Shown here piece by piece: positions 8,812 to 17,152 of a stretch of DNA of 64,000 nt. Made by a program: the position numbers and the translations under genes. The DNA is from Methylonatrum kenyense. Lineage in GTDB: Bacteria > Pseudomonadota > Gammaproteobacteria > Nitrococcales > Aquisalimonadaceae. The notes under the pieces were generated by a model, which made no database searches, was not told the DNA's origin, and saw only the letters and a list, made by a program, of their open reading frames with translations. How positions within the stretch are numbered: position 1 is the stretch's first letter; each line of letters begins with the position of its first letter. Location: the NCBI RefSeq assembly GCF_023195885.1, contig NZ_JALPKO010000001.1:372001-436000 (forward strand). Direction: 5' to 3'.

Positions 8812-9864
8812 ATGCCGAATAACACCAAGGCCTACGCGGCCACCAGTCCCGGCTCCGGCGTCGGTCCCCTCGACATTGAACGTCGCGCCCTGCGCCCCGA
8901 CGACGTGGCCATCGATATCGACTACTGCGGCGTCTGTCACACCGATATCCATTTCGTGCAGAACGATTGGGGCATGACGCAGTACCCGGTGGTGCCGGGT
9001 CACGAAATCATCGGTCGCGTGACCGAGGTCGGGCCCGAAGTCAGCGGTTATCGCGTTGGTGACGTGGTCGGCGTGGGCTGCATGGTCGACAGTTGCCGGA
9101 GTTGCGAGGCCTGTGAAGCCGGCCTGGAGCAGTACTGCCTGGAAGGTTCGACCCTGACCTACAACGGCGAGGACCGGCACGATGGGAGCATCACCTTTGG
9201 CGGTTATTCCGCCCGGGTCGTGGTCAGTGATCGGTTCGTTGTGAAGGTTCCGTCGGCACTCGATCCGGCAAAGGCGGCTCCGCTGTTGTGTGCCGGGATC
9301 ACCACCTATTCGCCATTGCGTCATCACGGCGTCGGCGAGGGCCACAAGGTCGGCGTCGTGGGCATGGGCGGGCTCGGCCACATGGGCGTCAAGTTCGCGA
9401 ATGCGCTCGGCGCCCAGGTGACGCTGTTCACGCGCTCGGAGTCCAAGGTCGACGAGGCCCGCAGGCAGGGTGCGGATCAGGTCATCGTTTCCACCGACGC
9501 GGCGCAAATGGAAGCGGCCGCCGAAAGCCTGGACTTCATCCTCGACACGGTGCCGGTCCAGCATGACCTCAACCCCTACCTGAGCTGCCTGAAATACGAC
9601 GGCACGCATATCCTGGTCGGACTGCTGGATCCGGTGGAGCCACCGCTTGCGGCGGGCGCGCTGGTGATGAAACGGCGCGTGCTGGCGGGTTCACTGATTG
9701 GCGGCATGCCGGAGACACAGGAGGTGCTCGATTTCTGCGCCGAGCACGGCATCAGCTGCGATGTCGAAATGCTCGACATCCGCAACATCAACGGGGCCTA
9801 CGAGCGGATGAAAAAAGGTGACGTGCGATACCGTTTTGTCATCGACATGGCGACATTACGCTAG
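8812..9864 (+). CDS. Zinc-dependent NAD(P) alcohol dehydrogenase (YahK/cinnamyl-type)
   Basis: 350 residues from ATG 8812 (AGGAG 8 bases upstream). Catalytic zinc ligands are visible: Cys39 in CGVCHTD, and His64-Glu65 in PGHEIIG. The structural zinc lobe has Cys95, Cys98, Cys101 and Cys109. The Rossmann motif reads GVVGMGGLGHMGVKFA. This pattern fits the YahK/AdhC group of medium-chain dehydrogenases reducing aldehydes with NADPH. The exact substrate cannot be told from sequence. Monocistronic by position. Confidence 0.92.
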   Translation: MPNNTKAYAATSPGSGVGPLDIERRALRPDDVAIDIDYCGVCHTDIHFVQNDWGMTQYPVVPGHEIIGRVTEVGPEVSGYRVGDVVGVGCMVDSCRSCEACEAGLEQYCLEGSTLTYNGEDRHDGSITFGGYSARVVVSDRFVVKVPSALDPAKAAPLLCAGITTYSPLRHHGVGEGHKVGVVGMGGLGHMGVKFANALGAQVTLFTRSESKVDEARRQGADQVIVSTDAAQMEAAAESLDFILDTVPVQHDLNPYLSCLKYDGTHILVGLLDPVEPPLAAGALVMKRRVLAGSLIGGMPETQEVLDFCAEHGISCDVEMLDIRNINGAYERMKKGDVRYRFVIDMATLR

Positions 9865-10028
9865 CGAGACACTGAAGCGTCGCTGCGCCCCGAGGCCGTC
9901 CTGAAGTTTGCTGATTACCGGCGAAAACCGCCGGCAGCTCCTATGCTGCTCTCGGGGTACGGCGATCCAGGTACCGACCCAGGTGCTGCAGATATCGCAC
10001 CCCCTTGACAGGCCATGGGAGGCAACCC

Positions 10029-11261
10029 ATGCGCACCAATGCCGGGCTGATCGAACAGCTTTACCGGGAGCAGTCTCGTCAGGTGCTGGCTACGCTGATC
10101 GGCATACTCGGAGACTTCTCGCTGGCGGAAGATGCCATGCAGGAGGCCTTCGCCGCCGCGGTACACCAGTGGCCGATGGACGGCACCCCGGATAATCCCA
10201 CGGCGTGGCTGATCCGCGCCGGGCAACGCCGGGGCATCGACCAGATTCGACGCAAGCAAACGGCGCGGCAGTATGCCCACCTTCTGGAACCGCTGGATGA
10301 CGCGGTCGCCGATATCGACGAACAGTTCATCGAGGACAACCAGCTCCGCCTGCTGTTTACCTGCTGTCACCCGGCGTTGTCTCAGGGTGCGCGGGTCGCG
10401 CTGACACTGCGCGAGATGTGCGGACTGACCACGGAACAGGTGGCCCGTGGGCTGCTGCAAAAGCCTGCGACCCTGGCGCAGCGCATCGTCCGGGCAAAGA
10501 ACAAGATCCGTAGTGCCGCAATTCCCTATGAAGTGCCCGAGGCCCGCGAATTACCCAAACGCTTGCCGGGCGTACTGCAGGTCATTTACCTGGTGTTCAA
10601 CGAGGGTTACTCGCGCAGCGATGGCGAAACGGTGGTTGATATCGGCCTTTCGGCCGAGGCCGTTCGGCTTGCACGCGAGGTAGCCCGGCTCCTGCCTGAC
10701 GGCGAGGTCTTCGCGCTGCTGGCACTGATGCTGTTGCACGACTCCCGGCGCCACGCTCGCGAAGACGGGCTGGGGCAACTCGTTACCCTGGAGGAGCAGG
10801 ACCGCAGTCGCTGGGATCAGGAGCGCATCCGTGAAGGACTGCTCTGGCTGGAGCAGGCGCTGGCGCGCACACCGGTCGGTCCGTACACCTTGCAGGCATC
10901 CATCGCTGCCGTGCACGCCCAGGCCCGGCGCGCCGAAGACACCGACTGGCACCGCATCGTCCGATTGTACGAGGCGCTGTACCGCCAGCAGCCATCGCCG
11001 GTGATTGCGCTGAACCACGCGGTAGCCGTTGCCATGCGCGATACCCCTGCCGCCGGCCTGCACCTGCTGGCCGAGCTCGACAGCCACAAGGAAATACTCA
11101 ACTACCATCTATTCCACGCCGTACGGGCCGACCTGCAGCGCCGTGCAGGCAACCGTGACGCCGCACGGGCCGCGTACCGACGGGCGCTGGAACTGGCGGC
11201 GCAGGGCCCGGAGCAGCGCTTTCTGGAACGCCGGCTGCACGAACTGGACGCGTCCGGGTAG
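10029..11261 (+). CDS. ECF sigma factor, ECF42-type with C-terminal TPR-like extension
   Basis: 410 residues from ATG 10029 (GGGAGG upstream). Residues about 5-75 are sigma region 2 (LIGILGDFSLAEDAMQEAF, AWLIRAGQRRGIDQIRR) and 110-165 are region 4 (LTLREMCGLTTEQVARGLL). The rest is the long helical extension (DUF6596/TPR-like; NEGYSRSDGE, LNHAVAVAMRDTPAAGL) that defines ECF42. ECF42 members have no anti-sigma factor; the extension is thought to control activity, and they sit next to YCII/DGPF genes, as here. It directs RNA polymerase to the downstream operon, very likely via the promoter at 11279-11305. Confidence 0.9.
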   Translation: MRTNAGLIEQLYREQSRQVLATLIGILGDFSLAEDAMQEAFAAAVHQWPMDGTPDNPTAWLIRAGQRRGIDQIRRKQTARQYAHLLEPLDDAVADIDEQFIEDNQLRLLFTCCHPALSQGARVALTLREMCGLTTEQVARGLLQKPATLAQRIVRAKNKIRSAAIPYEVPEARELPKRLPGVLQVIYLVFNEGYSRSDGETVVDIGLSAEAVRLAREVARLLPDGEVFALLALMLLHDSRRHAREDGLGQLVTLEEQDRSRWDQERIREGLLWLEQALARTPVGPYTLQASIAAVHAQARRAEDTDWHRIVRLYEALYRQQPSPVIALNHAVAVAMRDTPAAGLHLLAELDSHKEILNYHLFHAVRADLQRRAGNRDAARAAYRRALELAAQGPEQRFLERRLHELDASG

Positions 11262-11278
11262 ACATTTTTCTCCCCACA

Positions 11279-11305
11279 TGTCGATTGACGCCGCGCTTGC
11301 GCGAC
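11279..11305 (+). promoter_or_regulatory. Candidate ECF42-dependent promoter
   Basis: TGTCGA at 11279-11284 and CGAC at 11302-11305 are separated by 17 bases. They match the -35 TGTCGA and -10 CGA(T/C) elements described for ECF42 sigma factors. The site lies between the sigma gene stop (11261) and the GTG of the first DGPF gene (11339), so a short leader is expected. No such motif was noticed before the sigma gene itself. Confidence 0.65.
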
Positions 11306-11338
11306 AACTTCATGAGACCACCGACGGAGGAGACCGCA

Positions 11339-12277
11339 GTGCGATACATATTGATGCGTAAGGCCGATGCCGATACCGAATGCGGCGTGCTGCCGACAGA
11401 AGACGTCCTGCAAGCCATGGCGGACTACAACGAACGCATGACGCAGGCCGGCGTTTTCGTCACCGGCGATGGCATACGTCCAACGCGGGAAGGCTGCCGG
11501 ATCCAGTTTCGCAATGGTGAGCCAACGATCACCCATGGCCCGTTCGAGCCGGTCGGCGAGCAACTGGCCGGGTACAGCGTGCTGGACGTGGAATCACTGG
11601 ACGAGGCCATCGCCTGGGCCCGGGAGTGGCCGCGGGAGGATACCGATGGCAATGCGAGCCTGGAACTGCGCCGTTATTTCACTCTGGAGGACTTTGAACC
11701 AGGTCCGGCACTGGAGAAACATCGGCTACAGGAACGGCTGCCGAAGGAAATGAACGTGCATGTCTGTTTCGCCGGCAACTGCCGGGAGGCCATGGAGTTC
11801 TATGCAGACGTCACAAGCGGTCACCTGGAGGCACTACTCACCGTCGGCGAAACGCCGGCGGCGGCCGAAACCCCGCCTGAACAGCACGGCAATATCATCC
11901 ACGCATCGCTGAACCTGCGGGGGCGTCGGTTGATGGGCGCAGACATGACCGGAGACTGCTACCAGGAGCCCCGTGGCGCACAGGTGCACCTGGAGTACGA
12001 CTGCCCGGACCAGGCGGAGCGGGTGTTCACGGCTCTTGCGGAGGGCGGTGAGGTGATCATGTCCTTCGAAGAGACGTTCTGGGCGCACCGTTTCGGCATG
12101 GCCCGGGACCGCTTCGGCGTGCAGTGGATGATCAGCTGCCAATTGCAGCAGTGCGTGCAGGAGTATGGAGGCGTCCATGAAGTACGTGGCCCTGGTGTAT
12201 TACCAGGAGCGCATCATCGATGCGATGAACGAGAAGGAATGGCACGACCTGAACCAGGAATGCGTCGCGGGTGTTGA
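11339..12277 (+). CDS. YCII/DGPF domain fused to PhnB-like VOC domain
   Basis: 312 residues from GTG 11339, preceded by GGAGGAGA. Residues 1-~110 are a YCII-related domain (HGPFEPVGEQLAGYSVLDV, where H replaces the usual D of DGPF). Residues ~135-270 are a PhnB-type vicinal oxygen chelate domain (CFAGNCREAMEFYADV, RFGMARDRFGVQWMISC). The normal end of VOC proteins is near QWMISC, but here the frame continues about 40 residues and overlaps the next gene by 101 bases. A lost stop or frameshift at the 3' end is likely. First gene after the candidate ECF42 promoter. Confidence 0.82.
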   Translation: MRYILMRKADADTECGVLPTEDVLQAMADYNERMTQAGVFVTGDGIRPTREGCRIQFRNGEPTITHGPFEPVGEQLAGYSVLDVESLDEAIAWAREWPREDTDGNASLELRRYFTLEDFEPGPALEKHRLQERLPKEMNVHVCFAGNCREAMEFYADVTSGHLEALLTVGETPAAAETPPEQHGNIIHASLNLRGRRLMGADMTGDCYQEPRGAQVHLEYDCPDQAERVFTALAEGGEVIMSFEETFWAHRFGMARDRFGVQWMISCQLQQCVQEYGGVHEVRGPGVLPGAHHRCDEREGMARPEPGMRRGC

Positions 12278-12563
12278 GCGTCTCGACGGCCAGGGCCATT
12301 ACCTGGCAGGCGAAGCGCTGCACCCGGTCGATACGGCAACCACGGTGCGGGTTCGCGACGGTGAAGTGATGCTGTCCGACGGCCCATTCGCGGAAACCAA
12401 GGAACAGCTCGCCGGCTTTTATCTGCTGGAAGCCCGGGATCTGAACGAGGCACTGCAACTGGCCGGCCGTATACCACCCGCACGTTTCGGCAGCATCGAG
12501 GTGCGCCCTGTACGGGACTTGCCGCCGCCGGATTCCGCCCCTGATATTTCGGAAGGAGACTGA
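12177..12563 (+). CDS. YCII/DGPF domain protein
   Basis: 128 residues from ATG 12177 (GGAGGCGTCC upstream). It carries the true DGPF motif (MLSDGPFAETKEQLAGFYLLEA), the family's N-terminal strand MKYVALVYYQE, and the usual end IEVRPV. YCII-like proteins have a ferredoxin-like fold with a possible His-Asp site; DGPF forms are standard partners of ECF42 sigma factors, and their biochemical role is unknown. It overlaps the preceding gene by 101 bases and is followed after 2 bases by the DUF1428 gene. Confidence 0.9.
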   Translation: MKYVALVYYQERIIDAMNEKEWHDLNQECVAGVERLDGQGHYLAGEALHPVDTATTVRVRDGEVMLSDGPFAETKEQLAGFYLLEARDLNEALQLAGRIPPARFGSIEVRPVRDLPPPDSAPDISEGD

Positions 12564-12565
12564 TC

Positions 12566-12919
12566 ATGACCTACGTTGATGGATTCGTTGCTGCGGTACC
12601 GACTGCCAACAAGGCGGCGTATATCCGGCATGCCAGTGATGCGGCCGTGGTGTTCAAGGAACACGGCGTGCTGCAGTTCGTGGAATGCTGGGGAGACGAC
12701 GTGCCGGACGGCAAGCTGACCTCGTTCCCGATGGCCGTGAAGTGCCGGGATGATGAAACCGTGATCTTCTCCTGGCTGGTCTGGCCCTCCCGCCAAGTGC
12801 GCGATCAGGCCATGCCCAGGATCATGGAAGACCCCCGCCTGCAGCCGGATGTAAACCCGATGCCGTTTGACGGCAAGCGACTGATTTACGGAGGATTCGA
12901 GGTGGTGGTCGATCAGTGA
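12566..12919 (+). CDS. DUF1428 family protein (YbaA-like)
   Basis: 117 residues, full length for DUF1428. Diagnostic blocks are MTYVDGFVAAVPTANK at the start, CWGDDVPDGK in the middle and PFDGKRLIYGGFEVVV at the end. The fold is a dimeric alpha/beta-barrel-like stress protein of unknown chemistry. GGAGAC lies 5 bases before ATG 12566, and only 2 bases separate it from the preceding stop, so it is translated from the ECF42 operon. Confidence 0.9.
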   Translation: MTYVDGFVAAVPTANKAAYIRHASDAAVVFKEHGVLQFVECWGDDVPDGKLTSFPMAVKCRDDETVIFSWLVWPSRQVRDQAMPRIMEDPRLQPDVNPMPFDGKRLIYGGFEVVVDQ

Positions 12920-12966
12920 ACCCGGGGCAGCCCGAACGGCAGGTGCAGACCGAAGAGAAAACCCCA

Positions 12967-13635
12967 ATGAGGAAACTGATCGCGTCGACGTTCGTCTCGC
13001 TGGACGGGGTGATGCAGGCTCCCGGCGGCCCTGAGGAGGACCGCTCGGGCAGTTTTTCCCGGGGCGGCTGGACCTTCGGCTTCTGGGACGAAGTCATGGG
13101 GCTTGCGGCGGCGGGTTTCGACGGCACGAACCGGGAGCTTTTACTCGGCCGCAGGACCTACGAGATCTTCGCCGCCCACTGGCCGTACCAGCCGCCCGAC
13201 GATCCCACCGCGCAGACACTCAACGCGGCCAGAAAATACGTGGCATCACGGACGCTGGAAACGCTGGACTGGCACAACGCGGAGTTGCTCGGGAACGATG
13301 TTCCCAAGGCCGTGGCGGCGCTCAAGGCCGAACCCGGACATGATCTGCAGCTTATCGGCAGCGGCCACCTGATCCAGTCGCTGCAGGCCGAAGCGCTGAT
13401 CGATGAATACAATGTGTGGACGTTCCCCGTGATTCTCGGCCGCGGCAAACGCCTGTTCGAGGCCACGGCAACGCCATGCGCGCTGCGCCTTGTGCAGACG
13501 CAGACCTCCACCACCGGCGTCGTCATGAGCACCTATGCGCCGAACGGCCCGCTCCGGCCGGGCTCACTGGCCAGCACCGAACCAAGCGCGAGGGAACTTG
13601 AACGGCGTGCACGGATGACCGCTGAGGAACGCTGA
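12967..13635 (+). CDS. Dihydrofolate reductase-like (RibD C-terminal domain) protein
   Basis: 222 residues from ATG 12967. A GTG at 12916 overlapping the previous stop is a possible but less family-like start. The start MRKLIASTFVSLDGVMQAPG and the NADPH-binding stretch LQLIGSGHLIQSL are typical of stand-alone RibD_C/YyaP-like reductases, as is VILGRGKRLFE. These are NADPH-dependent reductases of unknown physiological substrate. The last ~35 residues (RPGSLASTEP to TAEER) extend beyond the usual end. It belongs to the ECF42 operon. Confidence 0.88.
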   Translation: MRKLIASTFVSLDGVMQAPGGPEEDRSGSFSRGGWTFGFWDEVMGLAAAGFDGTNRELLLGRRTYEIFAAHWPYQPPDDPTAQTLNAARKYVASRTLETLDWHNAELLGNDVPKAVAALKAEPGHDLQLIGSGHLIQSLQAEALIDEYNVWTFPVILGRGKRLFEATATPCALRLVQTQTSTTGVVMSTYAPNGPLRPGSLASTEPSARELERRARMTAEER

Positions 13636-13677
13636 CGCCAGCCCGGCCGCACACTGCCGCATGATGGGGAGCGATCC

Positions 13678-14100
13678 ATGAAACCACGACTCACGATGGT
13701 GACGCTGGGTGTCGATGACCTGGAACGCGCCATTGCGTTCTACCGTGAAGGCCTGGGTCTGAAGACCGATGGCATTATCGGAGAGGAATTCGCGCATGGT
13801 GCGGTCGCCTTCTTCCCGCTGAACGGCGGGATCACCCTGGCACTCTGGCCCAGGACCAGCATTTCCCACGACTCGGGACTGCCGGAAGCGCCACCATCGC
13901 CGACCGATTTCCTGCTCGCCCACAATGTGTCGGTACGGACCGAGGTGGACACGGTCATGGCACAGGCGAAGGCCGCCGGGGCCGTCATCGTAAAGCCGGC
14001 GCATGACACCTTCTGGGGCGGCTATGCCGGCTATTTCCAGGATCCCGATCAGCACCTGTGGGAGGTTGTCTGGAACCCGGGTCTGCTGCCGGCGGATTGA
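13678..14100 (+). CDS. VOC (glyoxalase/bleomycin resistance) family protein
   Basis: 140 residues, one VOC domain made of paired beta-alpha-beta-beta-beta modules (VTLGVDDLERAIAFYREGLG and GGYAGYFQDPDQHLWEVVWN). His/Glu metal ligands are plausible but not provable here. GGGGAGCG precedes ATG 13678. It is the last gene of the ECF42 operon, 42 bases after the reductase, and converges on the alcohol dehydrogenase at 14131-15129. The substrate is unknown. Confidence 0.88.
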   Translation: MKPRLTMVTLGVDDLERAIAFYREGLGLKTDGIIGEEFAHGAVAFFPLNGGITLALWPRTSISHDSGLPEAPPSPTDFLLAHNVSVRTEVDTVMAQAKAAGAVIVKPAHDTFWGGYAGYFQDPDQHLWEVVWNPGLLPAD

Positions 14101-14130
14101 CCGTGTCCGCGTGGACCGTCACGCGGACAC

Positions 14131-15129
14131 TCAGGGAATCAGCACGGCGGCACCGGTAAACCGTCCGTGGCGCAGATCATCCAGGGCCTGGTTGGCCTGC
14201 TCCAGCGGATAGGGCCGGGTTTCGGTCCGGACCGGGATCGTCGGTGCCAGCGCCAGGAACTCCTCGCCGTCCTGACGGGTGAGGTTGGCCACCGAATGCA
14301 GGCTGCGTTCCTCCCAGAGCAGGCGGTACGGGAAGGATGGAATGTCCGACATGTGAATCCCACCGCTCACGACCCGGCCGCCCGGCCGAACATGTGCCAA
14401 CGCCGTCGGCACCAGATCACCAACCGGCGCAAACAGGATGGCCGCATCCAGTCGCTTGGGCGGGGTGTCATCCGCACCGCCCGCCCATACGGCGCCGAGC
14501 CGAAGCGCGAAACCCTGGGCCGATGTGTCGCCGGGTCGGGTGAATGCGTAGACCTGCTGGCCGCGCGCTACCGCCACCTGCGCGAGAATATGCGCCGCCG
14601 CGCCGAAACCGTAGATGCCGATCCGGCGCGGTCCCTCGCCGCCAGCCATGCGCCAGGCCCGATAGCCGATCAGGCCGGCACAGAGCAGCGGTGCCGCGGC
14701 TTCCGGCACGTAGCCACTGACCGGAAAGCAGTAGCGTGCATCGGCAACGGTGTATTCAGCGTAACCGCCGTCCCGCGTGTAGCCGGTGAACTCGGCTTGC
14801 GCGCACAGATTCTCGCGACCGGCGCCGCAATCCTCGCATTCACCACAGGTCCAGCCCAGCCATGGCACGCCCACCATGTCGCCGTGGTTGAAACCGGTGA
14901 CGCCGTCGCCGAGTGCGTCTACCAGGCCGACGATCTCGTGCCCCGGGATCACCGGCAGCTTCGGCTTGGCAAGGTCCCCATCCACCACATGCAGATCGGT
15001 GCGACAAACGCCACAGGCCAGGACTCGGACCCGCATTTCGCCGGCCCTGGGCTGTGGCCTTGGGATGTGATCCAGCGACAACGAGTCTCCGGGATGGTGG
15101 AGTCGCATCGCCCGCATGGTTTCGGTCAT
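14131..15129 (-). CDS. Zinc-dependent alcohol dehydrogenase family protein
   Basis: 332 residues from ATG 15129; an in-frame ATG at 15165 gives 12 more residues lacking homology. Catalytic zinc ligands are in ACGVCRTDLH and IPGHEIVG. The structural zinc cysteines are in CGECEDCGAGRENLC. The Rossmann motif is GIYGFGAAAHILAQVA. The FTGYTRDGGYAEY block and LEQANQALDDLRHGRFTGAAVL end place it in the AdhA-like group separate from the enzyme at 8812-9864. Medium-chain NAD(P) oxidoreductase of unspecified alcohol. Confidence 0.9.
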   Translation of the reverse strand: MTETMRAMRLHHPGDSLSLDHIPRPQPRAGEMRVRVLACGVCRTDLHVVDGDLAKPKLPVIPGHEIVGLVDALGDGVTGFNHGDMVGVPWLGWTCGECEDCGAGRENLCAQAEFTGYTRDGGYAEYTVADARYCFPVSGYVPEAAAPLLCAGLIGYRAWRMAGGEGPRRIGIYGFGAAAHILAQVAVARGQQVYAFTRPGDTSAQGFALRLGAVWAGGADDTPPKRLDAAILFAPVGDLVPTALAHVRPGGRVVSGGIHMSDIPSFPYRLLWEERSLHSVANLTRQDGEEFLALAPTIPVRTETRPYPLEQANQALDDLRHGRFTGAAVLIP

Positions 15130-15185
15130 GGGTGTCGATCCACGGCATGTCCTCCGAGACAGCATAGTGTTTACTGAGATGTCGG

Positions 15186-15318
15186 GTCCGCATTATCTTC
15201 CGAGGCAAGGCGCTCTGCGCCGCGCCGCAGTCGTCCTGCGGCCAAGCAGTACAAAACAGCATTCGTGAAAGATGCGGCCCAACCCAAACGGCCCGACCGG
15301 TTTTGGTGGCTGCGGCAA
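15186..15318 (-). repeat. Decayed copy of the MITE (central part)
   Basis: Read on the minus strand this follows the middle and right part of the element at 44538-44816, including the GCATT..CTCCGAGGCAAGGCG block, the CAGCATTCG..GAAA..ATGCGGCCCAACCC block and the GACCGGTTTTGG block, with many substitutions. Neither terminal inverted repeat is preserved. It sits just upstream of the alcohol dehydrogenase start. Confidence 0.7.
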
Positions 15319-15501
15319 CATCCCGACCCTGCAATGGGCACGGGATACCGGGGATACGGGTTATCGCCTTCGACACCTTCAAAGGCTGTATCGAAAAAAA
15401 CCTCGGCAGTCGTGAACCTCGGAAATGTCGGAAGCGGGAGGATTGCCGAAGCCTCTACGGGATCTGGTTCCACAGGCAGCCGCAGGCTGGCTGCTTGAAA
15501 A

Positions 15502-15711
15502 CTACAGCCCCCGTCGGCCGCTGTCCCGCCCCCCGCGAACACCATCCTGACGACGCAGTCTCCTGTAGCCGATCCGCGGTTTCAGGAAGCGCATCAACCC
15601 GCAAGCCCAACAACCAACGAAACCGAACAACCGCGCGAACGTCTCCGCTCGGTGCCGCGCGTTACGCCTTTCTACCTCACGCAGTTTCGGATCCGGGTTG
15701 TGAAAAGCCAT
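15502..15711 (-). CDS. Possible small basic protein, unknown
   Basis: 69 residues from ATG 15711, which has an AGGGGGCGG site 5 bases upstream. The sequence is Arg-rich (MAFHNPDPKLREVERRNARH, FLKPRIGYRRLRRQD) with a short hydrophobic cysteine-containing centre (LFGFVGCWACGL). I do not recognise it. It lies in a 650-base stretch between the dehydrogenase and EamA genes whose right part is decayed MITE. It may be a real small gene or a chance frame. Confidence 0.3.
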   Translation of the reverse strand: MAFHNPDPKLREVERRNARHRAETFARLFGFVGCWACGLMRFLKPRIGYRRLRRQDGVRGGRDSGRRGL

Positions 15712-15822
15712 ACGATCCGCCCCCTAAGCGAAGGCATTGGACCCCGTTATTTGTTCGTTCAACCTCACCAAAAAACTAGCAGATCAGAACGCCATAACCC
15801 TGCTGCATGTTCGCGGATTCGT

Positions 15823-16776
15823 TCAGTCCACCCGGGGTTGCGGCGGCTCTGACCCCTTCTGCGCACTGGAATAGACACTCAGCGCTGTGACCGTGATCAG
15901 GATTAGTGCCATGCCTGCAATCTGCGGCAGCAGTAGGCCCTGACCCAGGAACGCCACACCGAACAGAGAGGCCGTCACCGGCTCCACCATCGCCACGATG
16001 GAGGCGACGGCCGGCGCCGTGTACCGCAGGCCGACAATGTAGAAGATGAAGGACAGGCCGGCACCAAACACGCCCAGGACCAAGAACAAGGGCCAGCTCG
16101 GCGTCGACAGCACCGCCACCGTCTGCTCCGCATCCCCCAACCCGAAAAGTATGGCCGCCATCACCGCAAAGGCGATGACGAGAATCGCTTGCGGGCTGCC
16201 ATGCGGCGCGGCGAACTTGAAGCCGAATATGAACACCGCGTAGGACACGCCGGCGAGCAGCCCGGCAACGGCGGCGAGTAACGAGACATCTCCCGCGCCG
16301 ACGTCGTAGATGCCGGTCAGCAACACGACACCCCCCAGAACCAGCGCAATCGAAATCCACTTGAACAGTGTCGGCTGTTCAAGTCGGAGCGCGAACGACA
16401 CGAGATAGACGTAGACCGGCGCGCAGTACATCAGCGTCGCCGCCACCGCGACACTACCTTCGGCAATGCTCAGGAAGTACAGCGAGAAATTGCCGGCGAC
16501 ACCAACACCGGCCACCACGGACCACAACCAGAGCCGGGGATTGCCCAGGCCGCTGCCGCCCGGCCGTATTGCAAGCCAGGCCAGCACGAACAGAAAGCCG
16601 ATCGCCCCGCGGTAAAACGACACCACGATCGGATCCCAGCCATCCCCGGTGAGGATGCCGCCGATTCCGCCGGACAGGCCCCAGAAAAATGCCGCCAGGG
16701 CAACGAGGACGGCGCTGACTCCGGCGGTTTTCTGCAAGGAAAGCACGCTGCCGGGACCTGCTGCGTCCGTTGCCAT
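15823..16776 (-). CDS. EamA/DMT superfamily transporter
   Basis: 317 residues with ten hydrophobic segments in two five-helix EamA repeats (about 18-150 and 165-300). Typical blocks are ALAAFFWGLSGGIGGILTG, the second-repeat start AGLLAGVSYAVFIFGFKFAA, and the end-of-repeat TAPAVASIVAMVEPVTASLFGV. These inner-membrane carriers export metabolites or amino acids; the substrate cannot be read from sequence. Monocistronic. Confidence 0.9.
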   Translation of the reverse strand: MATDAAGPGSVLSLQKTAGVSAVLVALAAFFWGLSGGIGGILTGDGWDPIVVSFYRGAIGFLFVLAWLAIRPGGSGLGNPRLWLWSVVAGVGVAGNFSLYFLSIAEGSVAVAATLMYCAPVYVYLVSFALRLEQPTLFKWISIALVLGGVVLLTGIYDVGAGDVSLLAAVAGLLAGVSYAVFIFGFKFAAPHGSPQAILVIAFAVMAAILFGLGDAEQTVAVLSTPSWPLFLVLGVFGAGLSFIFYIVGLRYTAPAVASIVAMVEPVTASLFGVAFLGQGLLLPQIAGMALILITVTALSVYSSAQKGSEPPQPRVD

Positions 16777-16904
16777 TCAACCGTCCTTTCATGTCGTTTG
16801 GGATAGCACGCTAGCGCAACAGCATTCCCTGCGTGTTACAAGCCCCGGCCGCAACACGACGCCAACCGCCGCCGATGCGAGCGGTACACCATTGAACCAA
16901 ATTG

Positions 16905-17026
16905 CCGCTCAGTTGCGCGGATCGTGATCCGGATTGACGTAGTCGATGCCCCAGGGGCCGGTGCCATGCAATTGGAAGATCACCTCGCCCTCGGCCTGGC
17001 CGTACATCGGTACGCCCGGCGGCATG
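16905..17026 (-). pseudogene. Truncated duplicate of the 3' end of the cupin gene
   Basis: 122 bases are identical to 19880-20001 except for one base (G versus C in GGGGCC[G/C]GTGCC). They encode the last 38 residues of the cupin protein (MPPGVPMYGQAEGEV to NPDHDPRN) plus its stop. Homology ends sharply on both sides. No start or upstream cupin codons are present, so this is a non-functional gene-end duplicate. Confidence 0.9.
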
Positions 17027-17152
17027 GGAAGCGCACGAAACCATGAGGTTTGTAGACTTGTCGCCCGTATTACGTTCCAGCGCCCCTCTATGATTCCGTA
17101 GACCGGGCGCGCACTATGTTCGTTGCAGACAGTCTTTCTGGAGCCCCTTCCA

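Noticed and set aside
15171-15545. 124-codon minus-strand frame before the EamA gene
   Set aside because: Most of it lies in the decayed MITE and shows no protein family signal.
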